Assembly (NCBI RefSeq): GCF_019097595.1
Contig: NC_080717.1
Location: forward strand, 22,749,376 to 22,813,375
Source of the DNA: Hemibagrus wyckioides
Lineage: Eukaryota; Chordata; Actinopteri; Siluriformes; Bagridae
Reading direction: 5' to 3'
Length of the DNA stretch: 64,000 nt
Below the pieces are notes generated by a model. That model was not told the DNA's origin. It saw nothing but the letters and a program-made list of their open reading frames with translations, and searched no databases. Position numbers and translations under genes: made by a program. Below are positions 26,301-41,944 of this stretch, piece after piece. The number at the start of each line of letters is the position of its first letter. Position 1 is the first letter of the stretch.

Positions 26301-29300
26301 CACATCCACTGCAGCAGATGACAGGCAGCTAAGAATGGTGGAAGCTGACAGATCAGGGGAGTCTTATCCAGAAAGGGCCAGGATTTCATTCCAACCAAGC
26401 AGAAGCCACACCTGAGTCTACTGAAAGTAAATTAAACAGGTGGAATCCAGCGTGGCTCCGGTGTGATTAGAATAAACACCTGCATCCACACCGACCCTTT
26501 ACGGATAAGACTGGACACTCCTGTGACAAATGCTTAGCACAGTCTATATGCTGTGAAAGAGATGCCATAGGCTAAGAGTATTTGGAGAAGGAACCCAAGA
26601 AAAAAAAAACTAAACAAGCCTTATTAGCACAGATGGATTGTGATTAGAGTGCAGTGATGCCCTCAACTGACAGTCAGAGTGCAAACAACATGTGCTACAA
26701 TGTCATGGAGATATGCAGTGACCCTGCCAGAAATAACTACAGACATCTCCTTCGGGAAGCAGCTGCAGGAGGAACAAAAGGCACACCTGTATTTATAAAG
26801 TAGTACAGAGCAGCAAAAGAGGTCACATAACAGAATGTTAACCTTGGCAAGCTAAGCAACCCTTGGAAGATGAAGGAGGGCAAATGGTGTGCAGTGAGTA
26901 AGTCCATGAAGGGTGGAGTATGTGGTGTAAGTATATCGACGTTTAAGAGAGTTGTTAACTCTTTTTACCCGAGGCCAAAAAAATAGAATTTGTGCCTGTA
27001 TTTGGGCCACCTATATTTCTGTCACACTCCACAGTGGTGCTTTAAGAATTTGTAGGGTTTGGTGAGTATTTTCACCAAGCCTATTAGGGGAAATATATTA
27101 ATAGAATAGAACATGTTTTTTCCCCAACAAATCTTCCAAGTAAACAATATCAAACTCATTTCTGCTCTGTCCCAAGTACTTGTTCTTGTATCTAAAATCT
27201 GAATCTTCAACCACTAAAATCCTGTGTTAGGTTATCCAACAACACACGTTATTCAAGGTTATCAAACCGAGGGAAAACACACATCTCAGACGGAAAGCCA
27301 GCAGAGTCCTGACTCATTTTATATCAGAGCTGTCACCACAAAACAATTCATTTGTTTATACTGATTAAAATTGTCTGATAAGTCGATTTCCATTTGGCCA
27401 GTGGACTGGAACGCTAGTGTGCTGGTAAACAGGGTTAAACAAGAGTGGACCAAAAGACATACACTACCAGTCAAAAGTTTGGACACACCTTTTAATTCAG
27501 TGTTTTTTGTTTAGGGATTTATTTTCTACATTCTAGAACAATACAGGAGATTTCAAAACTATGAAATAACACACATGGACTTAAGTAATCCATATGTAAT
27601 GACCACAACAAACAAAAGTCAGTTGTTATTTTAAGACACGAAGGTCAGGTGTTCTGGAATAGTTCTTGCAAGAACAGTATTGTCAAGTGCATTTGCAAAA
27701 CCCATCAAGCACCATGATGAAACTGGCTCACATGAAGACCATCCCAGGAAAGCAAGACCAAAACTTACCTCTGCTGCAGAGGAGAAGTTCATTTAGAGTT
27801 ACCAGCCTCAGAAATCACCAATTAACAGCACCTCAGATTAGAGCCGTTATGAAGGCTTTACAGAGCATCGGTAGCAGACATATCTCAATATCAACTGTTC
27901 AAAGGACATTATTGTGTATTTCGGCCGCCTTCAGCATTGTTTTACAATGTAGAAAGAAATAAACATCAGGAAAGACCATGGAATTAGAAGATGTGTCCAA
28001 ACTTTTGACTGGTAGTGTATGACCTGCATGCAGTGCATCCAGACCTGGCTGTAAGTGTTTGTCTGCTGCTTTCTGGACTAGTACAGACTGGTAATTGGTT
28101 CAAACAGTTTCTACATACTTGCCCACAAGCAGTTCTGAAGATGCACTGAAATGTAACCCACAAACTCCAGAAGCATGCTTGTAACTATCATCTGCATTGA
28201 GGAAATGGTCCTTGTGACATTGTATGGAGATGATATACAGTGCTGAATTAAGTTGTGTATGCTGCAAGGAATGCAGATCATTTAACGGCCAAGTCCACGT
28301 TTTGACAAATCGCGGAGGACAAAATTAAAATTACATTGCAAGCAGACTCGGTTATTGAGTGCTCTGCCTTTCTTACTAGGCAGACATGGCATCAGACTCC
28401 AGAAGCAATTTCTCGCAGATTTTATTGCCCAGTGTGCCTTCAGTGACCTGATCCTATAGCACAGGATCTGCAATCTTATCTGCAATGGGTTGGTATGTGC
28501 TGCAGGTTTTCATTCCAGCCAAATCGAAGCCACACCTCACAGTCTTTTAAAGACTGAATTGATTAAACAAGTGGAATTAGGTTGACTGCAGCCTGAATGG
28601 AATGAAAACCTGCAGCCACATTGGCCCTTTATGGGTAAGTTTAAAGGCCACTTATATGGTCTACTGAAACGACGCGACTTGGCTAGAACATGTAATTCAG
28701 CCGTATAAGCTTGAATCAGTCCATTGGGCCTCTGATGGCGTTTTCTTTGATGGGGTCTGTAGTGCTGTAGTAACGCTCTCTGGTCGCTAGCAAAGTGAGC
28801 TGTGAGAAGCTTGGTTGCAGCACTGAATGTTATAGCCTCACTTAGTGCCCAAAAGATGCATTGCTCTTGTGCCCTGGGGCGGTCAGTGAGAATGGCAGTT
28901 TGTCAGGTTGCTGCTCTGCTGATATTTATACCAATGGACATTAAACGTGTGTATGTCATCATGGGATAAGAGGCTCTGCCTGCACTAGGGGTCTATCAGG
29001 AACCGTTTAGTGCTCTACATTATCTACATTTGCATCTGTAACTGTGTTTAGATGTGGGCGTGGCTTAAACTAGATTATTTTTTCAAGTAAATAAAAGTGA
29101 ATCATACCACTGGGCTTGTAAACGCTAGAAGGCACAAGGGTGGAAAAACCCAGACATGGAAATGCCAGCACTGTCAGCGTGATGTATGAAATCGACTCTT
29201 GACACTTCCTACACCTCATATCACTCGATATATGTGTGTGTGTGTGTGTGTGTGGAAAGCCTTTTATGAATTAAGTGGGTTCTATTTCCCAAAATATAAA

Positions 29301-31935
29301 ACAAACAATTTGAGCCACTATGACTATGGCCACTAAGTTACTAAGGACATTCATGTTAATGAATATGTTCTATATGGTAAATGAATATAGTCTTCATATC
29401 TGGGGCATTTCACAGGATTCCAGTTCAAATGCACACCTTAGATGCCATGTGAGCATCTCCGCAAGCTTCATTGCCAGTTGTTTGCATATTTTAACACAGT
29501 TTAAACATCTGCATCCTTCTTCGCGTCTGTGTCCAATTATAATCGTTTAACATGACCCAGAAGCTGCAGCATGTCAATGCACCGTGAATCTACGCAATAG
29601 TGAGTTTAAAAGGTTCTCTGCCTGGCTAGTTATTGTGCTCACCTGTCTCTTATCCCACCACGCATGCCGTACAGAGCTGTGCTCATGATTCATTGCTGAG
29701 TCACAAGCAGCTGGAAGTTGGTTCCCTCGTGGGACACCACTGAGAGCTCGGCCTGATTCTCATGCACTGGCTGAGATGAAGAGATTCAGAGCGAGTGAGC
29801 TACTGCGTGCCAGAGGCTGTGAATTGTGTGAAAATATGCTGTATATCTCATGCGCTGATGCTGTTTATGCTGCAACATATTACAGCTCCTGGTATCTCCC
29901 TGTATTCGAATGCACAGTATTGCTGTGAAATGTGATATTGGGAACAAATTAACGGAGAGATTCCCTTCAAATATTATTTATGGAGTGAAGCAAAAGGTCA
30001 CCTGGAGCTTGGCACAGATCCTCAGAAGACATGATGGGCACTAAGCTAATACTGAGGCTGAACAAACAATTTAAAAGCCATCACTTCTTTTAACTCCAGT
30101 AATAAGCTCCGATATTGTTTCCCGGATGCTTGACACGACCTTCTTCCTGAAGTAATGATGAGGCTGCCGTGTTCCACCTTTTGTTTTGTGTAGATTCGTC
30201 TTAAGATGTAATGAAAACGGATTGCTCTCTAAATGAAAATCCAGGTCAGACCACAAACAGGATTGCGCAAGTACAGTGCTGCGAGGGAGAGAGGATTCGA
30301 GCGTTTTCCAGTGTCTACAAGTGGAGCAGAAATGTGTGCCGATCTACCTGTATTGATCTTGAGCGCTGTCCTAGGGTAATAGAGCACTCTGTCCTGTAGC
30401 TTTGCCAAGCTTTTCTGTATTCTACATGGCTGCTTTGACATTGAAAGTCTTTTGCTTGCACAAAACTATTTCGCATTCTGGACTGAAAACTTTTGGGTAT
30501 CTTTGTAATGAGATGAATGAACAGAATTGAGTTGAACACCCAGGTGCAGCAACAGATATTTCACTAAAAAAGAAACCGTTTCCTGAGGCTGAGTCAAAGA
30601 GAATCAGAAATAAATCCACAAAGTAAAAGTTCGACCAGGGCACAAGCAAGAACGAGATAACTCAAGCAGACAAAATCTATAAGCCTAGAACACTAAAAAG
30701 CTGTGTTTCTGAGCACATTGCACACACCATCACCTCCTCATGAAAACATGAGCAAGCCATGGTAACAATTACATCCAGTTCTCCAATTTTACAAACACTC
30801 GCCGAGGAAGTACATTTTTCTATAGCAGCCCCGAGATTGGTCTGTTAACTGGACTCTTTATGGGTCTCCAGTTATTTCATTTGTGGGCACTCTACTGGAA
30901 TAGCCCATGCTGACCCCCCCCAAAAAAATGAGCCATATGAAGGTTTCAAGACCAATATCATATATAGAGAAGGGAAGAAATCGAGTGCAGTGCCACTTTT
31001 GTGCATTAGCGTGAAACGTCTTTGTAAAGGAAGTGGAAACAGTCCAAGAAAGAAACTACAATGAAATGAAGTGATCCATTTTGTCTGTGTATCTAAAGAA
31101 CCAAAAACAGCTTCTTTTGCTTGTGTAGGATGGTGTATATTTCTGAAGAACAGCGAACTGACAGTGATTTTCTCCACATGGCGTCCTGTGTACAAACCTA
31201 CGCGAGAAAAATTGTGTGTACAAAGATTTCACTGAAATCTAGGCTTAGATTCGAGCACATATTTTGACAATAGTGAAAAATAAAGCCAGGTGTAACGAGC
31301 TCATCCAGGAGTGCTTTAAGTACAGTTAAATCGTGGGTCAGGTATCATTGTATGAAACACAAATAGGCTTGTGGTTATGCTCAAATCACATAAACGACTA
31401 ACGGATATGTTAGGGCATGTTAATGAATGCAGCATGGCTTATCTCTTTCTGCTGGAGGATGTTACACACTGTGGCATTCAGAGAGAACGCTTTTTCAGGG
31501 ATCGCACATTTTTCAGCTGAAAAGCGCTGAGCAGTAGATTAGTAGAACATGTACTGATCCACCACACCAGTACTGATAAATGAGTGCTATTAGCTGGGAT
31601 CCAATTTTAAGACTGAAACCAGGGACTCACATTTGATACCTGAGCTATGTGTCCTTTTAACCGTGTGATTGTGAAAAGCCACAGCCACATTTCACATTTT
31701 CCCAGGCTGGGGTATGCTGCCACTTTTGGGCCCCTGAGCAAGGCCCTTAACCCTCTCTGCTCCAGAGGTGCTGTATCATACCTGCCCCTGTGCTCTGTCC
31801 CCAACTTCCTCAGCTGAGATATGCAAAGAAAAGAATTCCACGGTGCTGTAATGGTGATAATAAAGGCTTCTTCTTCTTTTATCCAGTCCTTAATGAATAA
31901 GTACTCTTTTATTACATCCTTGCACCGTGAACTTT

Positions 31936-31966
<31 letters not shown>

Positions 31967-34551
31967 GAGGAAAAGGAGCAGTAGACAGGTCAGGTAATGG
32001 GGTTGCCAGAGTGAGCTAGAAAATAAAAAGCATCAGAAATTAAATTAAACAGAGCAAGGCAAAGTGTAAGTGCATGCAGTATGACTATGATGTACAGGAC
32101 AATTTCTACTGTAAGGGAAATGGAAAGCGGTATTATGGAGAGGATAATGTTGTAACGTACATCAGAGTTGGTGTGTACTGTACACCACAGTGACCTTGTT
32201 TTTCATTCAATAGCTGTTGAAAGGAAGAAGAATGTGCCTCGCTTTTCCCGGTGCCTAAATGTTTTGTGCTAGATTCAGCTTTTTATATGGTTTTTAAGAG
32301 GTAATTTTAAGGGCTGGGAGGCTGAAAAATCTAAATCTGCGTTTCAGAAAGAAACCAAAATGCTATGTGACAATGGCAAGCTGTCGGTCTTTTAGTTTTA
32401 GTGTGTGTTTAAACGATCCGTGACAGTCAGATACATGTGTGCTATGATATACAGTACATATTCACATTTAGTGCCAATCCCAATTTGATTTGTGAATATG
32501 AGACTTCTAAATTTTATTCATAAGGAGCTATTTCTACCCAAATGAGACAAATGAGAGCTCTGGTCTGAAGGGACAGTTACAATGCTGCTTCTCCAGACTT
32601 TATCATATAATCAGCATGAGCCTTACAAGTCCAGTCAGGTTTGTGGATTCAGATCCATGCCTAAGCCTGGCGGGAATTCGGTGCTTTCTTCGGTGTCTCA
32701 TCTAAAGCTTTCACCTTTTTTATCCACTCATATCAGCTTCTCTCTAGGTCAAGGCCATAAATAAGAGCCAAAAAGTATGAGGAAGCGAAGATGACTCATT
32801 GTGACTCATTAGGTCACTGCTGCCACATAATCAAGGCCGAGTTGATATATGACACAGATTTGGGTCACGCTGAGACGAAGACCATTTTACAAAGTCACTC
32901 GTTAAGACAAATTATTCAGGATGGCGGATGGATTGATTGGTATATTTATTTATCCTGATATCAGATTTGAAAAGGGCGCATATCTCGCTATATGTCCTGT
33001 AATTAACCAGCTGGCTCACAGAAGCTTGACAGAGACAAAATGATCAGCATCTCAGTTACTTAAAAAAGACAGAGAGCATTGTTGGTAGAAGAAAGCATAG
33101 ATTCACACATTTGTCCATGCGCTAGTGTCTATGTGACATGAGGTCCCTTTCCAGAACTGTCTGTCCCTCCGCGATGGAATGAACTTCAAACCTCGAACCC
33201 GGACAGCAAAATCCGTCGCCATCTTCAAGATATGGCTAAAGACAAACCTCTGTCGTGAACTGACTCCCTAGCCTGTCGCCATAATAAAAATAAATAAAAC
33301 AAAAAAAAAACCCTGCCCCCTTACACCTTTACTCTGTGCACCTCGCTTCTCTAGCACTCAATAAAAAAATCCTCTAGGCAGCTCACTTATATTGTCCTCT
33401 GCTTGATATATTGCTTTGCTTATATTTTCTTATTTGTAAGTTGCTTTGGATAAAAGTGTCTGCTAAATGAAAAAATGTAAAAGAACATAATGTAATGCAA
33501 CGATATGGGAGATAACGTCTCTCTTCTAAGAACAGAGTCAGAGATCAATTTTACCTTGATATTTAAAGAATGAATGGGTCAAATACGCTAAGGTCATCAA
33601 CTGACATCTAACAGAGGTGTAATATAATGATGCAAATATGCTTTAATACAGATCTTTGGATAAAAAGACAAAAAAGAAAAAGCAAATTGTGAGGGGGGAA
33701 AAACAGAAATCCCTTGTAAAGGCAGCTGACAATCTGTATTGAGACATGTTACATATTACAGCGGGAAATCCATCTATTCCAGCTGGCCAGCTCCAGCACA
33801 GAGCAGCTGCATGCACTGAAAGGTCTGCACTTGGATGCGTTAAAATAATTAGGTGCTTGTCATGAGAAAGTAGGCTGTGGTGCAATGCTCCTTGAATGCA
33901 AGCCCTACAGTAAATTAAATCCAGAAATGCCAAGTATCCAATTTCTTACCATTGCCATTATGGCCACCCAGCCATATCCATTTATCAATTTCACCCAGTG
34001 ATAGCTCGCTGCAGTATATCAGAGCGGTGTCTGCAAGGAATCTGTAAACAGCCTCAGCTCAAAAAAACTTGGGTGTAGTGAGATGGACTTCTTAAACGCA
34101 CACACTCTGCACACACACACACACACACAGCATCAAATACTAGGCAGCAATATTTACAACAACACATTAATGAGGAAGTTAATGTTTACAGACCATGAAA
34201 TCTTTCCCGCATTAAGAGATATCTGAGGTCTTGCTGTGGTTCCATCAAGTCCAAGAGATGAATTAAACTCAGTCTGATCTATTCCAGACCTCTTTTATTG
34301 ATTCTGTCTGCAGTTAAATTTAAAGCTACTTTCCATCAGGAAATCAGGAACAGAGTCTGTTAGTGCTTTCGCACCTATTAGTCTGTTTGCCTAGCTCAAG
34401 AGAGAGTGAAATTTATACTTTGGGTTTGTTTTCCTTTTAAACATTAATAGATACCGGGATATCTTGAAATAAAACTGGTTTCATTGATTAGTAAGAAATA
34501 GGAGGACAGAAAATCCTAGTAATCAACTAAGCATGTACTGTGGATTGAAAA

Positions 34552-34609
<58 letters not shown>

Positions 34610-37600
34610 AAACAACATAAAACCTCTGGACTTTAGTATTCTTTGCTCCATTTCTTCATCTTTCGTTTTAGCTAGCGCAGCTTGCATGTTATATATTCCC
34701 AACCTGCACAGCGTGTTAGATTTGGGTTAATTCAGGGTTGAATAAGGATTGAATCACAGATCAATTAAGATTTGAATCAAGGTTGATTTAGAAATGAATC
34801 GTAATTAAATAAGGGCTGGATTTAGACAACATCAGCGTTAAATCAGGATTGAATCTAGTTGGTGTTGGAAAATGGTGTTGAATCAGGATTAACAGGATTC
34901 AATCCGAATGAACTCAGTAAGAATCATGAATCATGGCTGAATTAGAATCGGATCAGAATTAAAATTAAGATTGACTCGGGGTAGAATTAGAGTTGAATTA
35001 GGGTTGAGTCGGCATTCTATACGTACCTTCATACTGAGGGGGTAAAGAAAGTGTGGCCTTATGATGAAAGACTAGACAACAGCCAGGTATGAGCTTTTCA
35101 CCATGTCGGACTCTCACGATGTCTCAAAAGCACTAAAAGCATGTTAGAACTATTCTAAGTTCACACATACAGTGATTTTATTGCTGCGTATATAGGCGTA
35201 CCAACTACCGGTTTCCATAGTAATAATGTTGCTCAATGGGTGGCGCAACTAACGTCTACTAACTAATCAGTTTCTTGATGCTAAAATGAAGCAGGGAGGG
35301 AGATTTGGCGTTTGTGTATAAAATCCACCAGTGAACACAGTATATGCATCAAATGATACGAGATGAAGGAGAAGCAGCGTGTGTGGATCAAGTGTCCTCT
35401 ACTGTCTTTACTCCTAGTCACTGCACCGAGTCTCTCTATATTTGCATAAACTTTTCACAACTTGGTCCAGTCACTAGACACCATCCAACAGTGGCTGTCA
35501 CTCATCACACTCTCAGTGAAAATGAAAGATCGCTGATCGCTGTATGTGTGAACGTAGCATTAGAAAAGCGATATAAACAGTAATGGGAAGCATCGGCAAT
35601 TCATTGATTGGCACCACATGCATCAATGACAGAAATATTTGTGCATGTAGAAGAAGCTCATTAACACAGTTAAGGCAGCGTGTCAAGTCTTAAGGCACCG
35701 AGGACGGCAAATTTATTACAGCCTGTAAAAGCATGGTGTGACCGGCATGACAGATGAAGGATGAGGATCTAATGGATGGATGTATAATAAGACATAACAT
35801 TATAATACGCCATCTTTCTTCGGAACAGCCTAAATTTATTTCAATTAGGAACATTATAGGCAGCAGCACTCTTCCTCTGAATTCATTTATCCCTCTGGAA
35901 CATAACGCATGACATTTAAGTGACATTTACTTTAAATGGCTAAGGCGTAAGATGAATGTGTGACGAATTAATTATTTAATTAGGACACTGTATCAGCGGT
36001 TTCCGGGAAAGATGTGCAGGGATTTCGATATTTTCGCGTGCATAATATTTATCTGAAAACACGGAGCAAGCAGCTTTTCGAGACTTTTCCAGACAGCAGT
36101 GAGTGTTGAACTCAGGTTGAACTGTGTGTTGAAGGATGTCTCGTGTGCTGATGGTCCAGAATGCTGAGGATGGAATTAGGAAAAAAAGAGAGGAAGCTAG
36201 AAGCTAAGTGACCGTTTGAAAGACGACTGACTCCGCCTTGGATGTCTGCATCCCAGAGTCAGAGCTGATAGAACCTGATTTGGCATAATGTGCATTTCAG
36301 CTCAGATATGCATAATCATGGAAATGCAAAACTTTAGAGGAAGAGGAAAAAAAAAAATTATAATTTCATCGTTTTGGCATTTAATTACTGAAACGATTGA
36401 CGAGAACGAGTGTCTGAATATATGATATCAATTGCTTCAGACACTGCTTCTCGGAGTGAAGCAAAGCCGGGGTCTTTTTGGTTCTATGTTTCTTTCTTGC
36501 TTTGAAAAACACAACCCACAATTACTAAACATATATTTCATATTGAATTTCGGGAAGATTTTAATCCTAACCCCAATAACTGAAGAACAAACAGACCTTC
36601 GAATAAAGTCAGCTTGGATGATGAAAACCTCAGAAATAAACGCTTCCCGCTCCGAGATATTATTATACACATATAAACAATTTGCCTAACATCTGAACAG
36701 TAATTGGAAGTTCAGATATGATTGGTGAAATTTATTTTACAGTTAGAGTTAGAGAGATACGAGTCAGAACCCCTAGTCTAAGAATCCTGCTGTCTTTTCC
36801 CACACTAAAATAAAAAGGAGCGTGTGGTGTATGAAGAGTAGCCAGTGGCCTCATTGTGTCAGAGTCTCTGCAGTTTGTAAGACCTCTGCTCTGGGCAGCA
36901 GTGGGTGGGCAGGAGGTGGCCTTGAATAGGAATCAATTACGGCATGTGCGGTGGAAAAATCTGGACACATAGCAGTGTCTAGAGGGAGTGTGGTAACCTT
37001 GACTTGTTCCTGATGCAAGCATTTCGGCCCGATATTATGCAAAGTGACCGGGTCTCTCATCATCACCCTTCTTAAAAAAAAAAAAAAAACAGGAAAGCAA
37101 TGAAGGGCTAGGCTACGTCAGCATAATAGCCTCAATGTCATGAATATATTAAGCTTCACTAAAAGCTGTTTTAAATTAGAGCAAAAAAAACTACACTACA
37201 CCAGACATGAACCATGTACCATGAACCTTTTACTAAGAGGGAGGGGTGATATGGTTCGAACTGCTTGTAACCAAAACAAACAAACCAACCAAAAAATGTT
37301 GACTCAGAATGGCCATGCCATTTGTTTTATTAACAGACAGCTGCTGCCTTGGCCTTGGATTAGTTTGGTTTGAAAGATCCCACCCACCGTTGTGTGGGTT
37401 CACAAATCCCTCTATTGCAGTAGGCTTAATTCAAAACAGGACTGTGCTTTTCTTTACAAATCCTCCCAAATCCTTCTGTCATCTATATATACAAGTACAT
37501 ACGGAGACCACCTACACACTTCTGCAGGACAAAATCACTCAGTCCATCATTACAAGATTTAAAAAGGCTTCTGTCAAAAAACGTAAAACCTGCTGAATAA

Positions 37601-40600
37601 AACGAAACTGGCTCAGCACAAAATGATGGTTAGCATGACTAGCGCAATTTGGCATTACCCTTAAAACAACACAGCAGTTCACGCAGGAAAGAAATCGACG
37701 ATGGGGTGATGTCATGCAGCCTGATGCAAAACATCGACTCTAAAGAATATTTTCCAACAATAGCCTTTCTAAAAAATGTTTATTCCTGTTATATTATAAC
37801 CAGTAGACTAAGGAACAGTTTTTTCTCCCACAAACTCTGTCCACCGCTGAACCCCTACGCCCTTCCCTCACCTCAACACACTCCTCATCCCCATTTATAG
37901 CTGACTGTGTTTACTTCATCTGGCCATGTCACTTCTACGTAGGCAATGCATCTAGCACACATTCACATACTGTATATAACTGTTCATAGCTCCTGTATAT
38001 ATGCTCATAGCACATATGTATACTGTCCATACTACTCTGTATATTATGTCTATAGCACTCACCTAAATTTTCACATTAATATATACTGTATATATCTACC
38101 TGTAATTATCCCCACAATACTGCTCCTCTCTGAACATCTGTACATATTGTATTACCTATACATGATCCATAGTATTCTGTATATCATGTCCATGGCTCAT
38201 CGCACTTCTGGTTAGATGCCTTGTACTTGTACATGTGTAATGACAATAAAGTTGAATCTAATCTAATCTAATCTAATCTAATCTAATCTAATCTAATCTA
38301 ATCTAATCTAATCTAATCTAATCTAATCTAATATTGCAGCAGTTTGCCAATGTGTGTCATTACATCTTATGCTCTATGTAATGAACTATAAATGCAAGTC
38401 AGTTCCTGTTATCACTTATATCATTTATCACATTATACAAGCTATAAACAGTCGTTCCCTGTTTTCTTCTCCTTTCTGAAGTTAATAAGCCAAAAAAAAA
38501 AAGCTTGTTATATTCCCAGAACACACTGGTGCTGACACTGGAGACTCCTTCCACAGACTCACAGAAAGCTTCACTAAATCAATGACTGCAATGATTTTTC
38601 TTTGTTAAATAGCAACATCCATCCATCTATCCATCCATCCATCACCACTTTATTCCTAATTAGGGTCATGGGGGTCTGCTGGAGCAGACATTGGGCGATA
38701 GGCAGGGGGACACCCTGGACAGGTCACCAGTCCATCACAGGGCCACATAGACAGACAAACATGGGCAATTTAGAATTAGCAATCCACCTAATGTAGAGGT
38801 TTTTGGACTGTGGGAGGAAACCGGAAGCAAGCACGGGGAGAACATCCACACAGAAAGGCCCCTGCCTGTTCAAAACAGGGATTCGAACCCAGTACTAACC
38901 ACTAAGCCACCGTGCTGCAACAATTTTGTAAAAATTTTGTATTTTATATATATGTTGGGTGTCTGCCACACAAGTCCCTGTAAATGAGCTATTAGGATAG
39001 AAATGATAACACATGAGCTGGCAGAACTGTCAGAGAAAATGAATCAACACTTATGGACAACGAGTAGCAAGCATTCACCAGAACTGTGCTATAATATATG
39101 ACATCTTATTCCCCTGCAGATCTCACGCCCCCTGCCCTCGTAATAAACATTATAACTTTTATTATTTTGTTCCAAGCAGTCTGTAATCGTCCCCTCCTGC
39201 TGCTCTAGTGTAAAACTTTTCACTCACTATTACGGCCTTTAGAGTTTGTATTCACGTTCAGCTTGTTATATCGTGACCCAGTCTTCTGACCTTGAATCCA
39301 AACCCGGTGTTTGTGCTGAAGCGTGTTGACTTAAATAGTGTCGTTTTTTGTTTTGTTTTGTTTTTCTTCCACACACTATACCATTTTCCTCTGGGTTTGG
39401 AACCCAAGGGAGGAAAATGTAATCTTCAGCTTCACACCTCAGGGTAACTGGAGGCAGAAATGCTTGGCTGTGATAAAATGGATCTCGTAGGTTCATCTCG
39501 CCCTTAATTAAGTAACAGTCAATATGCTGTAAATAATCACTGATTTTCTGCAGCTGCTGCTTCAGGTCCTGTATCGTACTGGATGAGAACCGGCTTTGAA
39601 ATGGGAACCGATCATGTATAGATTGTCAATGCTCATCAGTCAGCTACGGGGCATCTGCTTTAACCTCTCATCCGTTTATTGATTAGGATAGGGTATCGAG
39701 TATGGGTATAAACATGGTCTTGTGTGGAGTGCAGGAATGACATGGTTAAGATGCAATCAGGCAAATCAACAAGATGTATGTTTACAGATTACACCCAATT
39801 GATTACAGTTTCTAATATAAATAAGTACAATGGGAAGTTCCCCATCAAGCTACACGATATGACCGAGTTTTGTGGACATCTGAGCATCCGAGCAATATGT
39901 GCTTTTCGAACAACGCAAACCAGATTCGTTCCGACCTTAACTGTTGTAATAACCTTTACTCTTCTGGGAAGGCTCTTCCACTAGACTTTCAAACGTAGCT
40001 CTGGGGATTTGTATCTATTAAGCTAGAGCATTAATGAGGTCACTGATCAGGTCACTGATTTCAGGTGAGGACATCTGGGGCTCAGGTGGTGTTCCAGTTC
40101 ATCCCAAAGGTGTTCAATGGGGTTGAGGTCAGGGCTCTGGGCAGACCACGAGTTCTTCCACTCCATCCTTAACAAACCATGTCTTCAAGGACCTCTCTTT
40201 TTGCACACTGCATTGTTATGCTGGAACAGGTTTGGGTCTCTTAGTTCCAGTGAAGGGAAATTGTAAAGCTACAGCATACAAAGAATTTAATATCTTCCAA
40301 CTTTGTAGCAATAGCTTGTGGAAGAATCACTTAGAATATGAATAAATGAAATTGTATAAATATATACTGTGCAAATAAGACATTTGCATGAGAGTGAGGT
40401 GGCGTGAATAATATGTGTGACCTGCCAGTATGCCACGTCTCAACGTGTCAATATACAGAGTAATTGAAATCAATTGTATTTGTGAACACATAACTAAAAG
40501 CATTTGTAGAAAGTCATGGAAGTTATTTAGATGGAATAGTGGTGCAGTGAGTAAGATCCTAAGATCCTGATCTCAGGTTACTGTCTTTGGGTTTCATCTA

Positions 40601-41849
40601 GATCATCTGGTTGCCCTCCACCTCCCAAAAACACGCAGGTACACGGATTATCCATGCCAAATTGCCCCAAGGTGTCAAGGTGTGTGTTTGTGTGTTTATT
40701 TATTTATTATTCAGATCCTGTATTACTAGTTTTCTGAGTGAATATAAACTGTGTGTGTGTGTGTGTGTCTGTGTGTGTGTATCCATGGTGCCCATTCAGG
40801 ATGTACTGTATTCCCGCCCAGTGCTGCCAGGATCCGGTGTGTGACCCTGACCAGGATAAAGATAAATAAATGAATGTGAACTTGTTATTCGCATCAGTGG
40901 CATGGATCTTTTCACAGACATAAAATCGGTTCTGCCTGTGGTTTATGCAGTGTGTAAAGTGAGCTCCAAGGCAATTAAATTAAGAGGGGAGGCTGCTGGA
41001 AAAGCTTGCAATAATGTAGCTCTCTTTCTCCCACTGAGTACAATATGCTACACAGAGACTGAGCCCGGTTTAGAATTCGAGAGCTCATCCTAAGAGCTGC
41101 ACAAGCACTTTTGCCGAGACAAAATGATATCACTCCAGTCAGATAATCTCATTGTAATGGTGCTGGATCTGACTGTGAGCGTCTCCTGGAGAGCTGATAA
41201 ATCATTCTCTCTGTGTTAATTACTGAGCTCAGGGGCGTGGCACATCTGTCCTCTGCTTTACAGTAAGCACCGTGGGGATCTTTTTGAAAATTCAGAGGAG
41301 TAATCAAGAGCTCTGTGGGATTAATATTTTCTTCCTATTTTTCCTGTAGTGATCTAACAACCGGCTTTATTTATCTATCTATCTATTTAGTCTTAGGTAG
41401 AAATAGCACTTAGGCAAGGCATACAGCTTTTCTCTTCACTTTGCAAGGAAATTAATTAACCCTTTCTGGGGCAATTTCCTGTCTAATCCTAGTAAAGGGC
41501 TAAATTACAGTGCCAGCTGTGATATCCCTTTTTAGTATCCTAATTGACAAACAGCATGAAACGTGTAGTTTCTCTGAACAGTTCTTTTACAGAGGTCCTA
41601 AAAAGGCAAATGAAAATTAGCCCAATTCTGCAGGAAACACTGTCATCTGGCGACGCTGCGTCTGCGGCGCTGAGCAACACGGCTAATTAACACCCGCTTT
41701 CGAGAGGTGGACAAACTCATATGCAGCACTGACCGCCATTAAATGTCCATTAAAAGTTTTGTGTATCTAAACTCAAAGTTTTATATTGTGCCATTACAGC
41801 TGCCTTTTAAGTTTCGTACTCGTCCCAGTGTATGCGATGATCCTGATCC

Positions 41850-41944
<95 letters not shown>

